Positions 1 through 10,349 of a stretch of DNA of 64,000 nt are shown piece by piece. Under the pieces are notes generated by a model. It saw only the letters and a program-made list of their open reading frames with translations. It was not told where the DNA came from and did not search any database. Source of the stretch: Carex sylvatica (Eukaryota; Streptophyta; Magnoliopsida; Poales; Cyperaceae); contig CAXKVR010000088.1 in NCBI GenBank assembly GCA_964058845.1, forward strand, positions 62,001-126,000. The letters run 5' to 3'. Each line of letters starts with the position of its first letter. Positions within the stretch are counted from its first letter, which is position 1. The position numbers and the translations under genes are program-made.

Positions 1-656
1 GCACAGCTAACATGTGATCTGTTGTATAGTGCTGTTGATATATACTTTAAGGTAATTTAGAGTTTTAATCTTGAATGTGATGGGACTTGTCACTTTTGGT
101 ATATAATGTATGAAGCTTTACAATTCCTCAATTTAGTATTTTACAGCAGAAAATTTGTTTGTAAAGTTTACATTTTTTGAAATTGTACTAAAATTGTTCC
201 ATACTAATGTGTAGCAAATAGCAATTGTGTATTTATAGCACTTTGGCTGTTGTGTACCAGTACCAACATAAGTATCAAGTTTCCATCCCGAAACTTCATA
301 TCCCAGTACTTACCAGCATGAAAAAACTAGCCCTTTTAACATATAAATGTCTACTATCTACTATACCTATGGTCTTTAGCTACTTATGCCAGCAGTAGTC
401 TCACAAATGCTTGTGTTTTTATTATGGTTTATTTATTTTTATCATTTTTTCAGTCAGTGAACATTAGCAAAACAATAATCAAGTCAAGAAAAGGCTAACT
501 ACGTCAAAATATCGTATCGGTACAAAGGAACACAATAGCATACAACATCAAAAAACTCAAAAGTCATGAGGTATATTGAATTAAAAAGATTAGATTTTCA
601 AAGAGCCCATGAAGTTAGAAGTTCTGTCATCATTTTTGTTATGTTTTCATTTATAG
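1..656 (+). other. Intron of the NPH3-family gene
   Basis: AT-rich sequence with no coding signal that ends in a consensus acceptor (TTTATAG) at 656. It is read as the last intron of the gene whose final exon starts at 657; the earlier exons lie outside the window. Confidence 0.6.
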
Positions 657-1079
657 GCACATCCATGGCTCACAGATCCAAAGCGTGAGACTCTATGCCG
701 ATTCATAGACTGTGAAAAGCTCTCTCCAGAAGCATGCACACATGCAGTGCAAAACAACCGTCTACCTCTCCGCACAATTGTTCAAGTGCTCTTCTTGGAG
801 CAGCTGCGACTGCGCAGATTTGTCATGGATTATCTCCCTTTATCTGATGATAACCCAGGCCATGGATACCAGCAGGCTAGGTTAGAGTTAGGGTTAAGGC
901 TGAATGGGGATTTGGAATCCATACAGGCTCGGGTGATTCAACTTGAGGAGGAATGTGGGGTTATACACAGGGATATAGAGAGGTTGGAATGTAGCAGGAG
1001 TGGTCGAGGTTTACGGTTAGGAGCAGGGTTTGGTGCTTGTGGCAAAAGAGATGATGCGGTTAGCAGTAGTACTGAGTAG
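657..1079 (+). CDS. BTB/POZ-NPH3 family protein, last exon (partial)
   Basis: The exon opens in frame at the acceptor at 656 and runs to TAG at 1077-1079, giving about 140 residues. It starts AHPWLTDPKRETLCRFIDC and continues with SPEACTHAVQNNRLPLRTIV and QVLFLEQLRLRR. This is the end of the NPH3 domain, whose family signature is EACxHAxQNxRLPLRxVVQVLFxEQ. A short heptad-like segment (ESIQARVIQLEEECGVIHRD) and a basic, serine-rich tail follow, as in many members. NPH3 proteins act at the plasma membrane in phototropin signalling or as putative CUL3 substrate adaptors. The N-terminal BTB domain and most of NPH3 lie to the left. The exon is undamaged. The exact paralogue cannot be assigned. Confidence 0.88.
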   Translation, partial: AHPWLTDPKRETLCRFIDCEKLSPEACTHAVQNNRLPLRTIVQVLFLEQLRLRRFVMDYLPLSDDNPGHGYQQARLELGLRLNGDLESIQARVIQLEEECGVIHRDIERLECSRSGRGLRLGAGFGACGKRDDAVSSSTE

Positions 1080-1414
1080 AATTGGGTTTTGTGTTTGGTG
1101 TACATAGATCTATGATAAAACTTTGCTTATGTAAATCTCATCACTTTATTTGAAAATATTATTGATGATAGAAATTTATTGTGAATGGCTTGCGAAAAGT
1201 GCTTGCTTGAATTGATTTTTTTGATCCTTTGTGATGTTTAGAGAAACTGTGCGCGCTGAAGCCAGTAATCCGTGAAATGTGACTCAAATTAAGAGCAAGG
1301 ATAGATCTCTGTCTACAGAATGTGAAATGTTTAATCTTTTTCACAATTTGAGAAACATCCTATTTTCGAATCTTAAAAGTTATAACGCTATTAATTGCTT
1401 TTCTTTTGTAATAA
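1080..1414 (+). other. 3' flank of the NPH3 gene
   Basis: Non-coding AT-rich sequence after the stop codon, probably the 3' UTR and downstream region. No gene is seen. Confidence 0.4.
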
Positions 1415-1494
1415 TTCTAAATAGCTAGTTATGGTTGCGCTATAGCTTTTTTGGACCTTAAAAGCTATAAAGCTATAATCGCTATTTAGAACCT
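1415..1494. repeat. Short hAT-type MITE fragment (TTCTAAATAGC family)
   Basis: About 80 bp bounded by inverted ends TTCTAAATAGC and GCTATTTAGAA and filled with AGCTATA/GCTATAGC words. The same ends and words bound the larger element at 32322-33008, so this is a small deleted relative. No clear target-site duplication is visible here. Confidence 0.55.
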
Positions 1495-1659
1495 TACTAT
1501 CAACCAAACACTTCACTGAATCAGAAGCAATTCTATAACAAATCATGCAAATTCCCCCCCATCCATCTCAGAATCATCGTCACACAATGGATCTATCATC
1601 TCGTCATCTCTGTCATCCATAAACACAACATCATCATCATCACAACCATGATCATCAGA

Positions 1660-2043
1660 ATCAAACATTATTTTCATTCTTCCTCTGTAACCGGTTAGCT
1701 GATCGATGCACCTTCTCTCTCCAAAGCACTAAGGGAACCTTATTTACCAACTCTGAACCATTATAAGAGCTTCAGTCAATAAAACACTATACTTTTTCCC
1801 ACGTTTAGACACATAAAATATTCCAAAATGCTTCAATAAGATCCTCATTAATTTTTGAGGCATCACAAATTCCCTCCTAAAATGGGTCAGATGATATATC
1901 ACAAGCCTCTTTTCTAGTGTGAAATTCAAAATTTCATGAACAACTGCAACGGTCCTTTTATCAAATTCTAGTGTTACCCATTCAGTACGAAAATTGTTCG
2001 GCAGACCCATGTCTCGTCTAAAATGTTCAACTTTGTCCAACTT
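1660..2043 (-). pseudogene. PORR-domain (plant organelle RNA recognition) gene fragment, frameshifted
   Basis: Read on the minus strand from about 2040, the frame holds FRRDMGLPNNFRTEWVTLEF, then THFRREFVMPQKLMRILLKH and FGIFYVSKRGKKYSVLLTEA. These are the central PORR (PF11955) blocks of organellar intron-splicing factors such as WTF1/RPD1. The expected EAYxGSEL continuation is disrupted: after TEA (about 1770) the frame runs into a stop, but YNGSELVNKVPLVLWREKV is present one frame over, which shows a small indel. Beyond that, 1555-1660 keeps an acidic D/E-rich tail in yet another frame. The N-terminal half, including any transit peptide, is missing beyond 2045, next to a MITE fragment. A truncated, non-functional copy. 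Confidence 0.82.
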
Positions 2044-2100
2044 TGTACTGTTTCGGCAAGTTAATTTGATTCATGTATTTTTCAAGTTGTCACATATATG

Positions 2101-2181
2101 GAGTTGTTCGGCAACAAAAGATTAAGAGTGAAGGATTAAGAGCTTAAGAGCGCTAAGGAACCAATGTTCGGTTGTCTTTTG
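2101..2181. repeat. Partial copy of the GAGTTGTTCGG MITE
   Basis: It begins GAGTTGTTCGGCAACAAAAG and continues with GATTAAG/CTTAAGAGC words that match the inverted ends of the complete MITE at 5182-5406. Only one clear end is present. It lies between the broken PORR gene and the P0 promoter. Confidence 0.6.
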
Positions 2182-2209
2182 AGTCTAGACCTAGACCCAA
2201 ACCCTTCAC

Positions 2210-2280
2210 GTGAGACGCACATGTTATCCGCCATGTTCCTATAAAACCTCACCAAGCCGCCATTTTTAACTTAGGGTTTC
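2210..2280 (+). promoter_or_regulatory. Promoter elements of the P0 gene
   Basis: A CACGTG box (G-box core, about 2209-2214) is followed by a TATA-like TATAAAAC at 2240-2247 and by TTAGGGTTT at 2271-2279. The latter is the telo-box (AAACCCTAA) in reverse, typical of plant ribosomal-protein promoters just downstream of the TATA box. Transcription probably starts around 2265-2285, leaving a pyrimidine-rich leader before the ATG at 2441. Confidence 0.6.
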
Positions 2281-2440
2281 AACTTGCAAGAGAAGAAAAA
2301 ACCCATCCCTCCTCCGAGGTTAAAGAGACGGCGCTCCTCCCGTCCGCCTTGGCCTAAGCTCCTTTGCTTAGCCTTGGCCCTCCATCCTCCATCCTCACTC
2401 TATACTCTTTTAGTTTTAACGTAGCTAGATTTAGGTTTCA

Positions 2441-4211
2441 ATGGCGATCAAAATGACCAAAGCAGAGAAGAAGGTGCAGTACGACAGGAAGCTTGTTCGT
2501 CTCCTTGATGAGTACTCCAAGGTGCTCATCGCTGTCGCTGACAATGTGGGCTCCAACCAGATGCAAGGCATCAGGAAGGGTTTGAGGGGTGATTCCGTGG
2601 TTCTCATGGGCAAGAATACGCTCATCAGGAGATGCATCAAGATTCACGCTGAGAAATCTGGCAATTCTGATTACTTGAATATCCTTCCCTTGTTGGTGGG
2701 GAATGTTGGATTGATTTTCACCAAGGGAGACTTGAAGGAAGTCAGTGAGGAGGTTGCCAAGTACAAGGTTTGTTTGTGTCCTTAAACAAGGATTTCTAAC
2801 TTCAACTGGTAAATTTTGGTGTAGTTTTTATATGTATACTACTGGTCGATTTAGTCGTTGATTGCCAAATTGTGCCTGAATCAAATAAATGCTCAATTCT
2901 GTCATCTAGTCATAACTAAGACCAAACAGGTCTGAGTATTGAAATGAAGGGTTAAATTTACATTGGTGCAATAAAACTTCAATTAAGCTTCAGTTGTCTT
3001 TTAGACATTGAAATCAGTTAAAACTTAATTTTGTAATTGTAAGCAAAGCAAACCGAAAAAGCTGTTTGTTGAACCTTCTTTCATTTGATTAGATCAATAA
3101 ATTTACCCTGGATTAGGTTGGTGCACCTGCACGTGTGGGCTTGGTAGCTCCTATTGACGTGGTTGTGCCACCTGGCAACACTGGATTGGATCCATCCCAG
3201 ACCTCTTTCTTCCAGGTTAGTTCTTTCTTACTAGTCTCAATAAATATTTTGTATGTTATGATATTAATTTTTTCATTCTGTTTTTGCTATTTAAATTCTA
3301 TAAAATTACCTCACTGCATAAGAATTGGAACTAGTATATTCCACTACTACTTCGTAGAAATGTGGTCTAGCAATTTATTTGAACTTTGTAAAATCCAAAA
3401 AAAATACTTAATATCATTCCATTGTATTTGACTAATTATTCTTACTTTTATATAAAGGCGCTTAATATTCCGACAAAAATTAACAAAGGAACCGTCGAAA
3501 TTATAACCCCAGTTGAGCTTATCAAAAAGGGTGACAAGGTTGGATCATCAGAAGCTGCTCTCTTGGCTAAACTCGGTATACGGCTCTTCTCATATGGCCT
3601 TGTCATAACCTCGGTCTATGACAGTGGGTCTGTGTTCACACCTGAGGTGTTAGACCTTACTGAAGAGGACTTGATAGTGAAGTTTTCTGACGGGGTGTCA
3701 ATTGTGGCTTCTCTCTCCCTGGCCCTGTCTTATCCTACACTAGCAGCGGCACCGCATATGTTTGTTAATGCGTACAAGAATGTTCTTGCAATTGCAATTG
3801 AGACTGAGTATAGCTACTCACATGCTGACAAGGTCAAGGAGTATCTCAAGGTAAGCAGCATGTATATATATATTATTGTGATTGCATAAATTCTTCTTTG
3901 TTCTTGGAACGTAGTACAGAAGTCCCTTTTTTTATGGCCCATGCCTCTTTTGATTTTAAAACTTTAGTATATCTATGTGGGTTTTTGTTTAGAAACATTG
4001 GTTCTTACTTGAGATGTAATTCCCTACTATATTATTGTTCTGAAATATTGCACTCCTATGTTAGGATCCAACCAAATTTGCTGTGGCGATCTCGGTTGGT
4101 GTGGCTGATACCGGATCTTCGGTGGCACCAGCAAGTGCTCCTGAGGAAGAGAAGAAAGAAGAACCAGCGGAAGAGTCGGATGATGACATGGGTTTCAGCT
4201 TGTTCGACTGA
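2441..4211 (+). CDS. RPP0: Large ribosomal subunit protein P0 (acidic stalk protein uL10), 4 exons
   Basis: P0 anchors the P1/P2 stalk on 28S rRNA and helps form the GTPase-associated centre of the cytosolic 60S subunit. Exons read as 2441-2767, 3117-3215, 3458-3850 and 4065-4211, all with GT-AG junctions in phase 0, giving 321 residues, the usual length for plant P0 (about 320). The N-terminus ([20 protein letters not shown]) and [20 protein letters not shown] are conserved uL10 blocks. The C-terminus has the Ala/Pro hinge, a charged stretch ([18 protein letters not shown]) and the P-protein tail ending GFSLFD, the contact site for elongation factors. No frameshift or stop is seen. The telo-box and pyrimidine-rich leader fit ribosomal-protein regulation. 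A functional gene. Confidence 0.96.
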
Positions 4212-4848
4212 CCTTCTCGAATTTATCATAAAGTTGTCTTTTAGTTTGTGTTGAGGGATGTTTGCTTTTGGGCACTTTTGAGATTCTTTTGAGCATTAGC
4301 TTTTTTTTATTCTGATAATTACTTTGAGATGGCAACTGCTGTTTTGTTTGCTTATCTATTTATTCTTTCTTTTTTCTTTTAATTTCATATTTAGAAGTAT
4401 GCGTCTCTTTTAATTCCATGCATATGATTAGCAATATATAATATAATACTAAAACGTTAAATTTATAACATTGGTTTTGATATTTTGTTTTTTCATAACT
4501 TGTAAATTATTTTGACAAGACAGGCCTAATGTTGTTCGGAAAACAAATACATTGCGTAAATAAAATAATACATACGTTTATTATTTAATTGTGCTAAACG
4601 TACGCAGCGCTTCATCAAATTAAAAATTGATTGTCAAGGATCGGGAGATGCACCACTTCTCAAGTCTAATGCATTTATTATAATATGAATTTCGGCGCCA
4701 CCTGTAAAAGACAAAACTATGAGAACCACACCTTTCTCATCTCCTCCGGTCTTGCTCCTTTGACATCATCAAATGAAATGAAGAACAAAGTGGAAATTTG
4801 AAAGAAATTTAAATGGCAACATGACTTCTGAGCTCCACTTAGAGAGAG
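4212..4848. other. Intergenic region between P0 and the AAE14-like gene
   Basis: It contains the probable P0 3' UTR (T-rich, with TTTTTTATTCTG and several AATAAA-like motifs) and then AT-rich sequence. No gene or clear repeat is seen. Confidence 0.4.
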
Positions 4849-6652
4849 ATGGAAGAAGAAGATTATTCGAGGGCCCACATAGCCCATTGCCTGAGGCGAT
4901 ACATGGCTGTGAGACGAGACTCCGAAGCAGTTGCAACTGTAGGTGGTTGCAGTGTAACAGGTTTTCAACTGGTAGAAGGAATCCATCAGCTTGCGACCGG
5001 TCTACTGGAGACCGGTGTATGCCGGGATGATATTGTTGCAATTGCGGCCTTAAACAGGTACACATCGTTCCTTGTTGCTGCAGCTGTTGATGTTATTTCC
5101 ATGTTTAGAGCACTGCAGACAGTAAACCTCTTAACTCTTAACTTCTAACTTCTAACTTTTAATTGAAAGTTTGAAACAAAGGAGTTGTTCGGTAATAAGA
5201 GATTAAGCTTCCTTTAGCTTTCTTAGCAGCTTAATCCTACCGAACACCGTTCCTCAGCCTCCTTTTGCTCGGACCTTCAGCCTCCTCTATCTCTTCCTTT
5301 AGCTTCTTTAGTTTTCACCTATGGATTAAGACCACCTAACGTTGATTCCTTAGCACTCCTTAAGCTCTTAATTCTTCACTCTTAATCCTTTATTGCCGAA
5401 CAACTCCAAAGTGATTAAATTTCTTTGCGTAACAGTAATGCAACAACATCTTGTAAATTTTAAATGACAACATTCATGAGATGAACTTCCAATTTTAAAT
5501 TAAGACAACATTTTATGGGTTTTAAAAATAATATTGTGAAAGAAAAACAACAATCAATTGGGAAAACAAACCATAATTAACAAAATTCTTTTTGTATACA
5601 GTTACTACTATATAGAGTTGTTCCTAGCAGCAACATACATCGGCGCAATTGTTGCACCTCTCAACCATCGCTGGGTTTTTTTCTCATTCTTTTTTTTTTT
5701 TTTTGTCTTTTATTTTATCCATATACTTGAGAAAAAAAATACTGTCTTTCTTTTATACTTGTAAAAACTAAGTCAGCATCATAAACAACACAAATGAAAG
5801 AAACGATCTTAATTTTTATAATGGAACATAATTTATATTTATTTGGATTACAAGCATAATTTTAGATTTTTTTTTTTCAAAAAGTCTATATAGAAAATAA
5901 AGAAGATAAATATTTTTCCTATGGCAGTAGCATGCAGGTTAAGTTTTTCTAAGCATTTCTATTATTTAAAATGCATATATCTTTGTAACTACAGAGCTTT
6001 GAGGAGGCAAGAGCAGCCATTGATCTTGTACAACCTAAGATGATAGCCGTTGATATAAGTCTCGTCTCATGGGCCCAAGAGATAAAAAATAAAAAAAGTT
6101 TACCATCTCTCCCGCTTTTTCTACTCCTCGGCAATGCTCTGCTTAGCTTGAGAAGCAATTTTCCTTGTAATCTTTCTAAACTTAGCGTATATTTTACATT
6201 GTAAAAATTCTGAAACTGAAAGATCCGTCTTTTTCAGATTAATAGGTTATGATTGAAACACTTCATATTTTCTATATATGAACAGCTAATATGCAAGTAT
6301 CCACCATCTAAGGTTATTACTAAACTGGTTGAACAGGGGGGATTTTTGAAAATTTAGAGGATGCATGCCGGATTTGATATATATATAAATGCATTATCCG
6401 TAAAATAAATTAATTTGAGCAATTTAGATTTGTTGCTTGAAAGTCAATCCAATAGATTTTGAGATCAAGCTCACCAATCACCTCAGTAAACTTGAGTTCA
6501 TGATGCTAAGTAAACTCCAATAAAAAATAAAATTATTTTTTGTACCATTGCAGTTTTATCAATTGAGGAAATAAAAAAGAGTAAAAGATGCTTAGCCCTA
6601 GGCGAGCCTGTTACGGGAACAAACGAAATAGCTCTAATATGTTTCACGTCTG
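4849..6652 (+). pseudogene. AAE14: AAE14-like o-succinylbenzoate-CoA ligase, 5' part only (4 exons), truncated
   Basis: Four exons can be joined in consistent phase: 4849-5057, 5602-5674, 5995-6166 and 6554-6652. The product starts MEEEDYSRAHIAHCLRRYMA, continues through LFLAATYIGAIVAPLNHRW and EEARAAIDLVQPKMIAVD, and ends TNEIALICFTSG at a GT donor. This order matches plant AAE14, the MenE-type ligase of phylloquinone synthesis, in the superfamily of acyl-activating AMP-binding enzymes. ICFTSG is the first half of the AMP-binding motif (TSGTTGxPKG). No exon with the second half, or anything after it, is found before the CACTA fragment at 7096 or in the next 3 kb, so roughly two thirds of the enzyme, including the adenylation core, is absent. 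The exons present have no stops, so truncation may be recent. Exons 1 and 2 are separated by an intron carrying a MITE. Confidence 0.8.
5182..5406. mobile_element. MITE with GAGTTGTTCGG inverted ends
   Basis: A 225 bp non-coding element in the first intron of the AAE14-like pseudogene. The ends are GAGTTGTTCGGTAATAAGAG and TATTGCCGAACAACTC in inverted orientation, with further internal CTTAATC/GATTAAG pairs. It is flanked by the direct repeat CAAAG (5177-5181 and 5407-5411). A 5 bp duplication does not fit the usual hAT (8), PIF (3) or Tc1 (TA) patterns, so the superfamily is left open. A partial relative lies at 2101-2181. Confidence 0.75.
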
Positions 6653-6911
6653 GTAACTTTTTTATTTTCTAGAGAATACTTCTTTCAATCTTATAAATCA
6701 TTGATGAACTATGAACAATTCTTATTGTAGTTGTATCATGTTTCATCAGAAAAAGAAATAAAGAAAAAAAGAAAATGCTTTGTTTAATTTTTATGCTGAC
6801 AGGTCCCCAGAAAAAATAAATAGTGGAACCAAAAGAAAAAGTAGATTGTTATCAGGAATTTACATTCTTATTTATGTTATCCCCTCCTTTGGCCAGTCAC
6901 TGTTTACTGGT

Positions 6912-7013
6912 CCTTCTCCTCCATGAGGCCCGCCCCCTCTAGCCATTGGGTGGACATAGCCTTCATCCATCCAGGACATAGCCTTCTCCTCCATGAGGCC
7001 CGCCCCCTCTAGC
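6912..7013. repeat. Direct 32 bp repeat, GC-rich
   Basis: A 32 bp block beginning CCTTCTCCTCCATGAGGCCC occurs identically at 6912-6943 and 6982-7013, 38 bp apart, in an otherwise AT-rich region. It is followed by GCTCATGCTCGCTCAT words up to the CACTA end. The origin is unknown. Confidence 0.7.
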
Positions 7014-7095
7014 GAGCATGAGCATACCCTAACTCGCTCATGCTCGCTCATTAATCACCTCTAGACCTGACACTCACTCCATGTATGTCCATATA

Positions 7096-8770
7096 CACTA
7101 GTGGAAAATATGGAATCAGGATTGGTTATATACGCATATTAGTATCGGAATACAACCGATCCTGATGAAGGCGATACAGATACTACCATAATCTGGATCG
7201 GTTAAATAACCGATCTAGATAATCACCTATCTGGATCGGTTCCATAATAGTAAACCGATCCAGTTAGTTATTTCTGAATTTATATTAAAAACGTAATAAA
7301 ATTCAGAAAATAACTATCTGGATCGGTTCTATAATAGTGAACCGATCCAGATAGTCCGTTATCTGGATCGATTTCTATGTTAGGAACCGATCCAGATAAC
7401 TGAGTATCTAGATCGGTTCACTATTATAGAACCGATCTAGATACTCAGTTATCTGGATCGGTTCCTAACATAGAAACCGATCCAGATAACTGAGTATCTG
7501 GATCGGTTCACTATTATAGAACCGATCCTAATAGGGTTTAGGGTTTCTTTTTAATTATATTTTAATTTTTTAAATTTAGATTATTACTATCTGGATCGGT
7601 TCTTAGCTTAGGAACCGATCCAGATAGTTAAATTGCATCAAAAAAAAATGTTTTTATTAAATGACCAGCTTCCATATTTTGCTGGCAAAAATTCTTGCTA
7701 AATTATCACAAATCAGAAATGAAATGTCACACATCCTAAATTAACTATCACATACACATCCTAAATTAAATATCATACACATCCTAAGTTATTACAAAAA
7801 ATTCATGTTAATACAAATTAAAATTACACACATCCTACAACGTTGTAGTTATTCTCGGCCTAATTTCATGTAAAAAAATTTTAACCCACATTTTCCGCAA
7901 ATCTCCCAAGCGTTGTACATTATGTTTAGCGGGAATATCCTGCATTTTTAAAAAGAAGAGCATGGACAATTAATTTTGTATTTTATTATATTTGAAGCAA
8001 AAAATTATCATTACTTTTGAAAAATATATAAATGCATATATACCCTTAAGTTCGGAAAAGAATCGAGTTGTTCGCTTATTATGCCTTGCATGAGCAACAG
8101 GACATAATATGCACATTCCCAGCCGGCTGGTTGTTGTGGGCACTATATAACAAGTTTGTAAAAAATAAAATGTAAGTTAATGAGCATATATACCAATGAT
8201 TTATATGTTTAGATATTCACAAATTTTTGCATCTAGGTCCTTATAATCCTATCTCAATAGAAACTATTACCTTGCAATCGTTATAAATCGTTAAAGAAGT
8301 ACCCATTTCCCTGGCGAAGGCACTGTTGAAATATGAACAAATTGAACAATCAGTACTTACGGGAGATATTTAAAACGATAATATAATAATAAAATCATTA
8401 GAATTCTAAACAAACGTAAAATTAAGAAAGTCACTTACTCCTCGACCGCAGCAGTGATCATTAGCATTTTTTTGCTCTTCTTATCGGAATCGTACACGTA
8501 CAAGGAACGATCTCTTGGTATAAGCACGGTCAATATCCAATGATTTCTGCATATTAGGTTTGTAGCATGTCATATTCTATAATTTATATAAATTGAAAGA
8601 AATATAATAAAATTATAATATATATATAACACTAACATCTGATGGTAAGGTATAAAGATCAATCTCTTGTCCCGATTCTCTTGGAGTGCTTTCCTCATGT
8701 ATTGGAGAACACCTTCCCGGTCATCATGCAGCATGGTGGCATTTGTCGAATTGGTTTTGAAAAAAAGTAG
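7096..8770 (-). mobile_element. CACTA (En/Spm) element, one end plus 3' coding part
   Basis: The terminus CACTAGTGGAAAATATGG at 7096 has the CACTA consensus. From 7190 to 7625 there are at least ten copies, in both orientations, of a word like TATCTGGATCGGTT / AACCGATCCAGATA: the subterminal repeats that bind transposase in CACTA elements. Inside, on the minus strand, lies the C-terminal part of a C48-type protease. The matching opposite end (a TTTTCCACTAGTG-like sequence) was not found, so the element is truncated on its right. Confidence 0.82.
7835..8770 (-). pseudogene. Ulp1-like (C48) cysteine protease fragment of the CACTA element
   Basis: Four exon-like pieces in order on the minus strand. 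About 8735-8650: HDDREGVLQYMRKALQENRD then KRLIFIPYH. About 8545-8440: NHWILTVLIPRDRSLYVYDS followed by DKKSKK. About 8130-8045: QPAGWECAYYVLLLMQGIIS. About 7945-7835: DIPAKHNVQRLGDLRKMWVK up to a TAG. The HW, the D of YDSD and the WEC cysteine fit the His-Asp-Cys catalytic residues of C48 SUMO-protease-like domains that many plant CACTA and MULE elements carry. The N-terminal part is not seen and at least one piece ends in a stop before its donor, so it is treated as a remnant. Confidence 0.75.
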
Positions 8771-9162
8771 TAAACTTTTATTATCTTTAAAGAACACTGT
8801 ATACATATTCTTTCAGTTTTTATCAATTTTAAATTTAAAAAAACTAATATTTATTTAGTTAAAATCTTCCTTGTACACAAAATTTAAAAATATACGAACT
8901 CTCTAATTATATAAAAATGATATATTTTTTAATTTTAACAAGTAGGAAATAAAAATCCTTAAATGAATATAACGAGTCAAAGCGGCTTCGAAATTAATTG
9001 GGTGTAACATGGTAAGGTATTTTAATTTTTTTCTTCTTTTGCTAAAAAATAATTGCTGTTTTTATTATTTTAAAAATTACACCGGCACCACACCACACCG
9101 AATCACATCCTCTGCGTTAACGCAACGTTTGAGTTGATATTTTAGGACGCGTGGTGTGGACT
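8771..9162. other. AT-rich spacer
   Basis: Very AT-rich, no coding signal; probably decayed interior of the CACTA element or flanking sequence. Nothing definable is seen. Confidence 0.35.
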
Positions 9163-9624
9163 GGGGGTGTCAACGGGGACGATACGGATCGGGTGAAGAT
9201 ATTTTCATACTCGTATCCGTTATGATAATGGAAAAAAATCTTTATCTTTATCCGTCTTTTTTAATACGGTACAGGTCGGGTAAACGGATAAAAAAGTGCC
9301 ATTAATATTTCGATTTGTGCTTTTAATAAAATATTTTTTAAAATAAGAAAAATAATAATAAATACATCTAATTTGTATTATGAAAATTTAATAAAATACA
9401 AAATATTATTATATCATGAATCATTTTCATACAAATATATATTTATATATATAATTTTATTTTTAAAAATTATTTTATACGAAAACGGATAAATTAACAA
9501 AAAAAAATCATTATCCTTACTTGTATCCGATTAGCTAAGGAAAAAAAAAAATCTTATCCTTATCTGTATTTTCTGATACGATACGGGTCAGGTAAACGGA
9601 TAAAAGGATGTCATTGACACCCCT
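9163..9624. repeat. hAT-like non-autonomous element, GGGGTGTCAA ends
   Basis: About 460 bp with inverted ends GGGGGTGTCAACG and CATTGACACCCC. Each end is followed inward by GATACGG(A/G)TC(G/A)GGT words, and the middle is nearly pure AT. No protein remnant and no clear target-site duplication. The end style (GGGGTGT then a degenerate GGGT/TATCC block) resembles common plant hAT-type MITEs. Confidence 0.6.
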
Positions 9625-10349
9625 AGGTGTGTGGTGTGAGCACGCTTATAACGCGCAGCGCCTTTAATATTAGTGTAGATTTAAATCGGACGGTTCAGAT
9701 CTTAACTCAAAATTGAGTTGACTCAGAGGTTACAAATTGGCAGACACTAAGGCACCTTCTCTAATAACTACCTCTCTTTCTCCGAATTCACATCCTCCCC
9801 GTTACCCTACAAGGGAATCTTTTATAATTAGCGAATCTGGACCGTTCTTTTTAACTTTACACGAATCTCAAAGCCAATAATGTTGTCTCCTGCACCAGCA
9901 CGAATCTCAAAGCGAATGAGAATCAATCTCAAACCGTAAAGTGAAGGGAATCTTTTACCTATATTGGAGAGGATACTCTATTTCCCTCGTCTCCAACGAA
10001 ACTTTGCATGACTTTATGGTAAATCTCAACCGTTTAACTACTTTCTGCACGAATCTCAAAGCACACTTAATACTGACCCCTACATCACTCCCGAATAGGC
10101 ACCGGGCACGTCGGTCACGCAAAAGTTGAGATATCTCAGAGGATACGCACTCGTCTCCAACCTCTGTCGCTGACCAAACCAACGCATCCCACCTCCACCA
10201 AAAAAAGAAAAATTCAATTCAAAACGCGAGAAAAAAGAAAAAGAAAAGAAGATTACAAACAGTGAAAATATTTTAAAATAAAGCACTACTATGCTCAAAT
10301 CTCGCCTTCATTACCCTCTGCTTCCTGACCTCTCTCTCTTTCTCCTCCA
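9625..10349. other. Upstream region of the CorA-like pseudogene, with a repeat block
   Basis: It holds two copies of a GCACGAATCTCAAAGC word (about 9898 and 10047). A block at about 10045-10150 is closely similar to 23797-23900, sharing the phrases CACGTCGGT(C/A)ACGCAAAA and TATCTCAGAGGA. A CT-rich leader (TCTCTCTCTTTCTCC) precedes the ATG at 10350 and may be the old 5' UTR. Confidence 0.5.
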
